Positions 28,005 to 36,043 of a stretch of DNA of 41,462 nucleotides are shown one piece after another. This DNA comes from an uncultured Clostridia bacterium (GTDB lineage Bacteria; Bacillota; Clostridia; Oscillospirales; Ruminococcaceae): positions 1 through 41,462 of the forward strand of contig CAMERU010000003.1 in NCBI GenBank assembly GCA_945935925.1, read 5' to 3'. Each line of letters opens with the position of its first letter. Position 1 is the first letter of the stretch. The notes below the pieces were generated by a model, which had not been told where the DNA came from, made no database searches, and saw only the letters and a program-made list of their open reading frames with translations. Position numbers and translations under genes: made by a program.

Positions 28005-30278
28005 TTATTCTCCCTCAAGAGGCTTTACATAATATCTTTCCGCTTTCACTCCGTCTATTGCGTTGATGAAGTCCGTGAACCGTGCGAAGCCGTAATCCGT
28101 AAAGTCGAAGCCCTCGAACCTCTTTTTCAGGCTGCTGCTCAGCGCCTTTACGCTGTGGCTGCCCTCGCCGCGCGCGAACTCATTCACGAACTGCTCTATC
28201 TCCTCCGTGCGGCGCGCAAATTCCTCGTCGATCGCGAGCCTGTTACCCTTTACGCTCACTCCCGCCATAGCGGTGACCAGCTTCTTTATACTGCTGAAGC
28301 CAAGCTCCTTGAGGTATGTCCTGCCGTATTTCGCGGAAAGAAGATTTCCGAGCAGCGCAAGCGAAACTCCGCCCTCTTCCGCGGCGTAGAACAGTATATC
28401 CCGCTTTACCGCGTTTATCTCGGGCTTTTCGGGCGACTCTTTGGTCGCCTTTTCGTCGGGCTCCGCTGCCTTTTCGGGCGCTTCCGTCGGGAGCTGCGCA
28501 GGCTCCGCCTCCGTCACGCCCTCCGATTCCGCCGTTTCGCCTGTTTCGGCTGCTGCCTGTATATTTTCCTCCGTCGGCTGTTCCGCGCGCTTGTTCTTAG
28601 ACCTGCCGCGGTGGGATCTGCTCTTTTTTGCGGGAGCAGCGGCTTCCGCTTCGGCGGGCTCCTCAACGGGAGCGGTCGCTTCTGCGGGCTCAACGGCGGG
28701 CGCTTCGGCTTCGTTGACAGCCTCGGGCAATTCGGCGGTCGTTTTCTCGGGAGCAACGGTCTGTTCTTCCGCTGCGGCAGACTGCTCATCTACCATCTCG
28801 GAATACTTGGAATCGGTGAGGTAAATGAAATTCTTCCTTACCCTTACTCCGTCCACCGACGACAGCATTGTCTTGAAGTCATCAAAGCCGAGCTCCGCGC
28901 AGTAATTCTTCCCGAAGCGGGTAATAAGCTCGTTATTAAGCTGACCTATATTGCCGCCGTCCGGCATATTCGCATATGCGTAGCCGAGCACCGCGCTGCA
29001 CAGCGACGCGGTATTCACCGTTTCATGTGCGGTTTCGTCAGCCTTGGGCTCCGACCCGGCTGCTTCGCCGACAGCCGCCTGCGCGGCAGTTGGCGCTTCC
29101 TGTCCTGCCTTCGAGAGGTAGACCCTGTTAGACTTCACGCTTACTCCGTCGACGCCCTCGACCGCGCGCCTGAAATCGGCGGCGCCTAAATCGCTTAAAT
29201 AGCTCTTTCCGTATTTCGCGATGAATTGGTTGTTGAGCTGCCCCGCGTTGCCGCCGCGCGGCATATTCTCCCTTGCATATTCAACGACCTCGCTGCTGAA
29301 CTGCTCTGCGGTTATCGCGAAGGTCTGCTCGGCAGACTTTTCCGCAATGACAGCGGGCTTTGTCTCGCGAGGCGGTGCCGCAAACGCAATATCGGTGCCG
29401 CTGCGGGTAAATCCGTCAAGGCGGTCGATGAATTTCGCGAAGCGCTTCGACCCGAATCGGGAATAATCCACCTTTCCGAACGCGGCGTTGATCGCGCTTT
29501 CTATCTTCATCATGTTATCGCGCTGTGCGCCGTTGGTGTTGAGATAATCCGTTATCACGGCGACAAGCTGCTCCTCCGTCGGCTCGCTCGTACTTGCGGG
29601 GGCGGGGGAGGGGGCTTCGGTGCGCGGCTTCCTTAACGAAACGAAGGTGTTGCTTCTCCTTATTTCGGGGAAGCTGTCCACAAAGCTGCTGAATCTCTTG
29701 TAGCCAAGCTCCGCGAAATCTATATTCCCGAATCGGGAGGTCAGAACCGCCGATATTTTCGCAAGGTCAAGCCGCTCGCCGCTGTTTTCCGTCACATAAT
29801 CCAGCAGCGCCTTGCGGATCGTCTTTTCGTCAGCCATTCCCTCGGGCTCGCAGACCTGATTGAGATAGCAGAAATGGTGGCAGCTTATCGTAAACGCGCG
29901 CGGCGTTTTCAGCTCTCCTATGCCAATGACAAGCTTGCCCGCTTCTCTTAATCGGATAGCGAGCCGCGTAAAGTCGCTGTCGCTCGTCACAAGTACGAAG
30001 CCGTCGACATTCCCCGTATAAAGAATGTCCATCGCGTCGATTATCATGGAAAAATCCGTCGCATTTTTCCCCGCAACATAGCAGGTCTGCTGAACGGGCA
30101 TTATCGAATAGTTCACCGAGGGGCTGTGCCAGCCGTTGCCGCCCTTTTCCCAGTCGCCGTAAACGCGCTTGTAGGTGGGGGTGCCGTATTTAACTACCTC
30201 CTGCATGATGAACTGTGCGTATTTAGCGGATACGTTATCGCTGTCGATAAGCACCGCGAGCTTTCTTTCTTCTGACAT
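28005..30278 (-). CDS. NYN-domain (PIN-like RNase fold) protein with six OST-HTH/LOTUS-like repeats
   Basis: NYN motifs LAVLIDSDNVSAKY, VAGKNATDFSMIIDAMDILYTGNVDGFVLVTSDSDFTRLAIRLREAGKLVIGIG; six repeats ending in the pattern G(F/Y/S/A)..(F/I)...(V/I)....G(V/F).V. Confidence 0.88.
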   Translation of the reverse strand: MSEERKLAVLIDSDNVSAKYAQFIMQEVVKYGTPTYKRVYGDWEKGGNGWHSPSVNYSIMPVQQTCYVAGKNATDFSMIIDAMDILYTGNVDGFVLVTSDSDFTRLAIRLREAGKLVIGIGELKTPRAFTISCHHFCYLNQVCEPEGMADEKTIRKALLDYVTENSGERLDLAKISAVLTSRFGNIDFAELGYKRFSSFVDSFPEIRRSNTFVSLRKPRTEAPSPAPASTSEPTEEQLVAVITDYLNTNGAQRDNMMKIESAINAAFGKVDYSRFGSKRFAKFIDRLDGFTRSGTDIAFAAPPRETKPAVIAEKSAEQTFAITAEQFSSEVVEYARENMPRGGNAGQLNNQFIAKYGKSYLSDLGAADFRRAVEGVDGVSVKSNRVYLSKAGQEAPTAAQAAVGEAAGSEPKADETAHETVNTASLCSAVLGYAYANMPDGGNIGQLNNELITRFGKNYCAELGFDDFKTMLSSVDGVRVRKNFIYLTDSKYSEMVDEQSAAAEEQTVAPEKTTAELPEAVNEAEAPAVEPAEATAPVEEPAEAEAAAPAKKSRSHRGRSKNKRAEQPTEENIQAAAETGETAESEGVTEAEPAQLPTEAPEKAAEPDEKATKESPEKPEINAVKRDILFYAAEEGGVSLALLGNLLSAKYGRTYLKELGFSSIKKLVTAMAGVSVKGNRLAIDEEFARRTEEIEQFVNEFARGEGSHSVKALSSSLKKRFEGFDFTDYGFARFTDFINAIDGVKAERYYVKPLEGE

Positions 30279-30335
30279 TGTAACCTCTTATTGATGCTCG
30301 CCGCCGAACCAATCACTTGATTTCAGCAGTCGGTT

Positions 30336-30854
30336 TTATTTCCGTATAGTACCGTATTGATGTGCCGTTGCAAAAACAGTGTAGATATATTCCTTAGAAT
30401 AAGGCACGAATTTTCCCTCGTCGATAAGCGCCGTTATCTCCTCAAGGCTCGCCCACTTTACCGCCTGAACCTCCTCATATTGCAGCCTTAATGCCGAAAT
30501 GTCGGGGTCGGCGAAAATAACATACCAGTCGTCAAAGCCCTCGTCAAAGCTCACCGAAAAATGCGGGCGCAGCCCCTCAAAGCAGAACTCCACACCAACT
30601 TCCTCGAAAAGCTCCCGCTGCGCCGCCTGCCTGCTGTTCTCGCCCGCGACAGCCGAGCCGCCCGCCGTAACGTCCCACAGGTTTGAAAAGCCCTTTTTGA
30701 ACGGCTGGCGCTGCTGTATAAGCATTCTCCCGTCCGAACCGATAACGCAGATATGCACCACAAGATGAAACCCGCCCTGCGGCAGACCCTCGCCGCGCAC
30801 GGCGGTCTTGCCCGTCAGTTGGCGGTCAATGTCGTAAACGTCCCAAAGCTCCAT
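30336..30854 (-). CDS. NUDIX hydrolase (IPP-isomerase-like subgroup)
   Basis: ELWDVYDIDRQLTGKTAVRGE, HLVVHICVIGSDGRMLIQQRQPFKKGFSNLWDVTAGGSAVAGENSRQAAQRELFEEVGVEF. Confidence 0.92.
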   Translation of the reverse strand: MELWDVYDIDRQLTGKTAVRGEGLPQGGFHLVVHICVIGSDGRMLIQQRQPFKKGFSNLWDVTAGGSAVAGENSRQAAQRELFEEVGVEFCFEGLRPHFSVSFDEGFDDWYVIFADPDISALRLQYEEVQAVKWASLEEITALIDEGKFVPYSKEYIYTVFATAHQYGTIRK

Positions 30855-30862
30855 ATCCTACC

Positions 30863-31690
30863 TCAGATAGCGACAGGTATCTTTTCGGTGAACTCGTGAT
30901 ATTTGTAGTCCACCGCCGTAAAGCTGTTCTTGGTGAATTTGTAGAAATCGGTGATGTCCTCGACCTGCATTTCGGGGGCGGGGAAGGGCTTCTTTTCGAT
31001 AAGCCGCTTTACGGTGTCGATATGTCGGTCATAAATGTGCGCGTCGGCGATGACGTGGACAAGCTCGCCCGGCTCCAGCCCGCTCGCTTTCGCGAACATG
31101 ATGAGCAGCGCGGCATACTGACACACGTTCCAGTTGTTCGCGGTAAGCATATCCTGCGAGCGCTGATTGAGTATCGCGTTGAGCTTTCCCTTGGCGACGT
31201 TGAACGTCATGGAATATGCGCAGGGCGCAAGCTGCATTTCATGCAGGTCGGCAAAATTATAGGTGCTCGTCATAATGCGGCGGGAGGCGGGGTTGTGCTT
31301 TAAGTCAAACAGCACCCTGTCGACCTGATCGAACTCGCCCTCGGGGTATTTGTGCTTAACGCCGAGCTGATAGCCGTATGCCTTGCCGATAGTGCCGTTT
31401 TCGTCCGCCCATGAGTCCCAGATATGGCTTGACAGGTCTGCAATTCGGTTGGATTTCTTCTGATATATCCAGAGTATCTCCTCTATCGCGCTGCGGTAGT
31501 ATATCCTGCGGAGCGTCATTATAGGAAATTCCTCCGCGAGGTTATAGCGGTTCACCACCGCGAAGCGCTTTATCGTGTGCGCGGGCGTGCCGTCCGCCCA
31601 ATGAGGGCGGACGTTAAATTCCTCATCGGATATCCCGTTTTCGAGGATATCAATGCAATTCTGAATAAAAATTTCATCTGCTCGGCTCAT
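30863..31690 (-). CDS. thyA: Thymidylate synthase
   Basis: RRIYYRSAIEEILWIYQKKSN, GYQLGVKHKYPEGEFDQVDRVL, NPASRRIMTSTYN, LAPCAYSMTFNV, LNQRSQDMLTANNWNVCQYA, HVIADAHIYDRHID. Confidence 0.96.
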   Translation of the reverse strand: MSRADEIFIQNCIDILENGISDEEFNVRPHWADGTPAHTIKRFAVVNRYNLAEEFPIMTLRRIYYRSAIEEILWIYQKKSNRIADLSSHIWDSWADENGTIGKAYGYQLGVKHKYPEGEFDQVDRVLFDLKHNPASRRIMTSTYNFADLHEMQLAPCAYSMTFNVAKGKLNAILNQRSQDMLTANNWNVCQYAALLIMFAKASGLEPGELVHVIADAHIYDRHIDTVKRLIEKKPFPAPEMQVEDITDFYKFTKNSFTAVDYKYHEFTEKIPVAI

Positions 31691-31771
31691 ATTTCTCTCC
31701 TACCGAATGTTGATACAGTCAAACCCGCGCGTGCATTGTCAAGCCGCGCGGCGGACGCCGTTTATGCCGAC

Positions 31772-32971
31772 TTATATCCTGCCGAAAATCGAGGAAGAAG
31801 TGAAATCCACATCGGCGAATGCAGCGTGTTCGAACATGGAAAGACCGTCGGTGTCGCACATATTGAATATGCGGACATTGTGACTCTCGGCGTATGCCTT
31901 GACCTTTTCGAGAAGCTCGCGCGCCTTTGCGGGGAAGCCGGGAACCTTACCCTCTGCGGGGAACCTGCCCGTGCCGCTGCCGTCGTATTCCAGCGTGAAC
32001 AGCCCGTCGAAGCCGTAGATATATATTTCCGAAAAGCCCATGTAAAGCGCGGTCTGTATCATTTCATACACGGTGAGCAGGCGCGCCGTTTCCCACTGAT
32101 CCAGAACGGAGCGGAAAGAGGGCAGCCCCTCGACAAGCCCGTTTCCGAGATGGTTGATATATGTCGGCTTTTTCTTGAACTTATCCTCGAATACCTTAAT
32201 ATTCCCGTTTATAAAGCATTCCATGCCCTCGATATACTTTCCGTTTCCGAGATAGCTGTCCGCGTCGGTCAGCAGGAAATAGGAGGGGCGCTGCGGCGTT
32301 TTTGCAAAAAAGTCGCAGAAATCGTTGCAGGCGATGCAGCGCTCATTGAGAATGGTGTTGAGCTCGTCAAGCTTCGCGCTGTATTTTCCGAGGATAAAGC
32401 AGCGCTGTCCGCCCATTTTACCCTTGTACTGCGTAAGCTGCGCCGCGGTGGAGCTTTCCATGCCCGCGCATTTTTTCGCTTCGGAATTTATTGCGCCGTT
32501 TGCCTTTGATGCGCCGAGGGTGCCCTTTAATCCCGAGCCCTCGGGATCATTCATCTCACAGAAGTCTCTGTCGGTGTAGCCGAGCGCCTTAAGCGCCTGT
32601 GCCGCCTCCTGAGATGTCCCGACAACGCCCGACATTGCCGCGATCGTCGTTTCTACGGGGGTATATGGAAGCAGTATGAGCGCATAAAAAGCGCTTGCCT
32701 TGCCCTTCAGCTCGTCAACAAAGCGGATATCCTTTTCGGGGTCAGCCTCGGACTCCCTCAGGCATATTCTGAACGCCGTTTCGGGAACGCGCACGTTCTT
32801 TTTCCTGAGCGCGTCAATGGTTTTGTTAAGCAGCTCCAACTCCGCCCCGCCGCCGATCACCGCAAGCTTTCGCTGTCCGATGACCTCGATATTCTTGATA
32901 AGGTGGTTCTTGTAGGCGCTCATTTTTCCGCCCGCAACCATACTCTCCGCAAGATATTCCGAATGATCCAT
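31772..32971 (-). CDS. Hypothetical protein, possibly DUF115/glycosyltransferase-like
   Basis: Two-part protein; C-terminal pattern SFRSVLDQWETARLLTVYEMIQTALYMGFSEIYIYGFDG resembles DUF115/sialyltransferase-like enzymes. Family assignment tentative. Confidence 0.6.
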   Translation of the reverse strand: MDHSEYLAESMVAGGKMSAYKNHLIKNIEVIGQRKLAVIGGGAELELLNKTIDALRKKNVRVPETAFRICLRESEADPEKDIRFVDELKGKASAFYALILLPYTPVETTIAAMSGVVGTSQEAAQALKALGYTDRDFCEMNDPEGSGLKGTLGASKANGAINSEAKKCAGMESSTAAQLTQYKGKMGGQRCFILGKYSAKLDELNTILNERCIACNDFCDFFAKTPQRPSYFLLTDADSYLGNGKYIEGMECFINGNIKVFEDKFKKKPTYINHLGNGLVEGLPSFRSVLDQWETARLLTVYEMIQTALYMGFSEIYIYGFDGLFTLEYDGSGTGRFPAEGKVPGFPAKARELLEKVKAYAESHNVRIFNMCDTDGLSMFEHAAFADVDFTSSSIFGRI

Positions 32972-33003
32972 TCTCTGTTCCCCCTGTAAAAATAGTTTTA
33001 TCG

Positions 33004-34350
33004 TCAGTATATGGTATAGCTCACCGTGTTGCTTATCGGAACATACTGACCCTGAACATACGCCGTGAGATATATCTCATAATATCCCGGCTCATTAAGA
33101 AAATATGTGTAGCTAAGCTCGTTTTCCGCGTTTCTGTGGAGCACCTGCTCGCCGTTGAAAAAGACCATCCACCCGAGATTGCGGTAGCCCTCGACCTCGG
33201 GACGCGTTACCTCGTGCGTCTGCTCGTTAAGCGTTATTTCAACGGGGTTTTCTATTATTATCTCGCTCTTTTCCTTATCGTTGTATGAAAGGAACGGGAA
33301 CTCTTTGCCGTTCACGATAACGTCGGCGGAGCAGTTTTTCTTGCTCGTGTTCGCGTCCCAGCCGAGCATTGACCCCGCTGTCGAGCCGTCGACAGTGCTG
33401 TTTTTTATAGTTATCCCGTCATAAGAGCCGCCGATAGCCTGCCCCGAAACAACGCCGACATTGCACCCGCCGCGAACCTTCGCTCCGTCAAACGTGATAT
33501 CGCCCACATAGCAGAAAGTTTCCCAGCCGATAAAGCCGACGTCGCTGTCGTCGGAATTTATGGTCATATTGCTGATGGTGTGCCCCTCGCCGAACACGGC
33601 TCCGTTGAACGGGTGATCGTTCGCGCCTCCGTTCCAGCCCATCGGCGCCCATTCATACCCCGAAAGGTCGATATCCGCGTCGATCTTTATCGGGAAATAT
33701 GCGTCAGTCATGGTGTTGACAGCCCAGACCGCGCTCGCAAGCTCCTCGGGAGTAGTTACGACAAACGCGCCGTAGTACAGCGCCTCGTCGATGATATCCG
33801 CGCTCGCGAGCAGCGGAATGTCGCCGCAGTTTTTATATTCGAGCCAGCCGTCGTTGTCGGGGTACCTTTTCAGAAGCTCCCCCGCCGACTGCTCTATTTT
33901 TTCCGTTCGTACAAGCCGCCTGTATTCCTCGCTTTCGTCGGAGTACAGCGTTATCGTTTCCGAATTACCGATAAGATACACCGTTTCATCGTCGGGCTCA
34001 TATACCCTGTATGTCGTGTCGCCGACGATAACGGAAAGCCCCTGAAACAGCGGATTTTTTACCGAGCAGGGAAGCTCCTCCCCGTTTACGGTCACGGTTT
34101 CGTCCGTGAATATCCATTCCTCGCTAAGATCCTCGCAATTGTACCAATGCTTTTCGGTGAGCTTATTTCTGAGGCTTGCCGTCGGAGAGTAAACCATCTT
34201 CGTATATGCGGTAAGGGAATTTCCCGCCGCGGATTCGGACGCGTCCGCGCCGGACGCCACCGCGTCGAGCACAACGCCGCCGCGCAGGGAATCACAGCCG
34301 CACAGCGCGGCGCACAACACAACAATGATAAGCGCGGATATTCTTTTCAT
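33004..34350 (-). CDS. Lipoprotein with GLUG-like repeat segment
   Basis: Lipobox LCAALCGCDS; central NGAVFGEGHTISNMTINSDDSDVGFIGWETFCYVGDITFDGAKVRGGCNVGVVSG resembles GLUG repeats. Confidence 0.75.
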   Translation of the reverse strand: MKRISALIIVVLCAALCGCDSLRGGVVLDAVASGADASESAAGNSLTAYTKMVYSPTASLRNKLTEKHWYNCEDLSEEWIFTDETVTVNGEELPCSVKNPLFQGLSVIVGDTTYRVYEPDDETVYLIGNSETITLYSDESEEYRRLVRTEKIEQSAGELLKRYPDNDGWLEYKNCGDIPLLASADIIDEALYYGAFVVTTPEELASAVWAVNTMTDAYFPIKIDADIDLSGYEWAPMGWNGGANDHPFNGAVFGEGHTISNMTINSDDSDVGFIGWETFCYVGDITFDGAKVRGGCNVGVVSGQAIGGSYDGITIKNSTVDGSTAGSMLGWDANTSKKNCSADVIVNGKEFPFLSYNDKEKSEIIIENPVEITLNEQTHEVTRPEVEGYRNLGWMVFFNGEQVLHRNAENELSYTYFLNEPGYYEIYLTAYVQGQYVPISNTVSYTIY

Positions 34351-34389
34351 AACAACTCACTTTCGTACAGTTTGCCGAACGGAAAGGAA

Positions 34390-35712
34390 TTACTGCTCGC
34401 TTAGAATAAACATATCGTAAAGCACGCGGATAGCCTTGTCATAATCCGCCTCGTTTATGCCCACGATGATATTGAGCTCGGAGGAGCCCTGATCTATCAT
34501 GCGAATATTGATGTTAGCGTGAGAGAGCGCCGCGAAAACTCTTGTCGCGGTACCCTTTGCGGAACGCATTCCGCGGCCCACTACCGCGATAAGCGCGAGG
34601 TTGTCGATTATCTCGAAATGGTCGGGCTTTACTACCTCGACAAGGCGCTGCGCCAGCTTTTCGCGCTGACCCTCAAGCTCGTGAGTGTTAACGACAACGC
34701 TCACCGTGTCGATACCTGTCGGCATATGCTCGGGGAATATCCCGTGATTCTCGAGCACCTGAAGCAGCCTTCTCATGAAGCCCTTGTGGGAATTCATTCT
34801 GTCCTTTTCGATAGATATCGCGGAAAAATCCTTCTTGCCCGCGATGCCCGTGATGAGGTACTTGCTTGCGGGCTCGGTGCCTGTGGGGACGATAAGAGTG
34901 CCCGCGTCCTGCGGAGCGTTGGTGTTCTTTATATTTATCGGGATATTTGCGCTTCTTACGGGGAATATCGCGTCCTCGTGGAGCACGCCCGCGCCCATGT
35001 AGCTAAGCTCGCGCAGCTCGGAATAGGTGATAACGCTGATACCCTCGGGGTTGTCGACGATCCTCGGGTCGGCAACAAGGAAGCCGCTGACGTCTGTCCA
35101 GTTTTCGTAAAGGGAAGCGCCTACCGCCTTTGCGACAACGGAGCCCGTGAAGTCGGAGCCGCCGCGGGAGAATGTTCTTATGCTGCCGTCGGGCATTGCG
35201 CCGTAGAAGCCGGGTATAACGGCGCGCGGCGTTCTGTCAAGTATAGCGCCGAGGCAGGCGTTGGTGATATCGCCGTCGAAATTGCCCTTGTTGTCGAAGA
35301 ATATACCCTTTGCCGCGTCAACGAACGCATAGCCGAGATAATTTGCGAGGATAATGCCGTTGAGGTATTCGCCGCGGCTCGCCGCGTAATCTCTGCCTGC
35401 CTGCTCGCGGAAATTAACGCCTATCTTTACAAACTCGTCCTCAAGGGAGAGGTCGAGCCCGAGGTCGGCGATAATGCCGTTAAAGCGCTCGCGAATGGGA
35501 GCGAACGCTACCGCGAAATCCACGCCGTTTGTAACCTCGTCGTAGCAGCGGTACAGCATATCCGTTACCTTTGTATCGTCCTTGAAGCGCTTTCCGGGCG
35601 CGGAGGGGACTACATAGCAGCGCTCCTCGTCCGCGTGGATTATATCAGCTACCTTCCTGAACTGATTTGCATCGGCGAGAGAGCTTCCGCCGAACTTAAC
35701 TACCTTACTCAT
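34390..35712 (-). CDS. lysC: Aspartate kinase
   Basis: VVKFGGSSLADANQFRKVADII, FSRGGSDFTGSVVAKAVGASLYENWTDVSGFLVADPRIV, tandem ACT domains at the C-terminus. Confidence 0.94.
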   Translation of the reverse strand: MSKVVKFGGSSLADANQFRKVADIIHADEERCYVVPSAPGKRFKDDTKVTDMLYRCYDEVTNGVDFAVAFAPIRERFNGIIADLGLDLSLEDEFVKIGVNFREQAGRDYAASRGEYLNGIILANYLGYAFVDAAKGIFFDNKGNFDGDITNACLGAILDRTPRAVIPGFYGAMPDGSIRTFSRGGSDFTGSVVAKAVGASLYENWTDVSGFLVADPRIVDNPEGISVITYSELRELSYMGAGVLHEDAIFPVRSANIPINIKNTNAPQDAGTLIVPTGTEPASKYLITGIAGKKDFSAISIEKDRMNSHKGFMRRLLQVLENHGIFPEHMPTGIDTVSVVVNTHELEGQREKLAQRLVEVVKPDHFEIIDNLALIAVVGRGMRSAKGTATRVFAALSHANINIRMIDQGSSELNIIVGINEADYDKAIRVLYDMFILSEQ

Positions 35713-35841
35713 AAATACGTTGAACCCTTCCTTTTTATAATTTAATGCGGAAAACTCCGCTGTAAGACCATATATATTTTATCATAACACATTTTTAGCT
35801 GAAATGCAAGAGAAACATTGTTTTTTTGCATATTTTCTAAC

Positions 35842-35873
35842 AAAAAAGGCTCCCCGCATTTCTGCGGGGAGCC
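35842..35873 (-). terminator. Intrinsic terminator of the flagellin transcript
   Basis: GGCTCCCCGCA/TGCGGGGAGCC (11-bp stem) followed on the minus strand by TTTTTTG. Confidence 0.9.
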
Positions 35874-35922
35874 AAAGTGCACTTTGTTTACCGGCATTTA
35901 AGCCGCGTTCAAACAGATCTCA

Positions 35923-35994
35923 AGCCGCGTTTGCCGCGTTTGCGACACTCCGCGCGATAGCCGCGTTTGCCGCGTGTGCGACATTCCGCGCGTT
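35923..35994. repeat. Two tandem 36-bp repeats in the flagellin 3' UTR
   Basis: AGCCGCGTTTGCCGCGTTTGCGACACTCCGCGCGAT (35923-35958) and AGCCGCGTTTGCCGCGTGTGCGACATTCCGCGCGTT (35959-35994), 33 of 36 identical. Confidence 0.9.
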
Positions 35995-36043
35995 TGCGTA
36001 AGCAAACGTGAAGATTGAAGTTCCGACAGGAAGTTCAATACTA

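Noticed and set aside
27038-29189. Long + strand ORFs across the M14, YbaK and NYN-LOTUS genes
   Set aside because: Antisense to well-supported genes; Arg/Leu/Phe-rich translation typical of spurious frames.
35923-35994. CRISPR-like array
   Set aside because: The two 36-bp units are directly adjacent with no spacers and no cas genes nearby.
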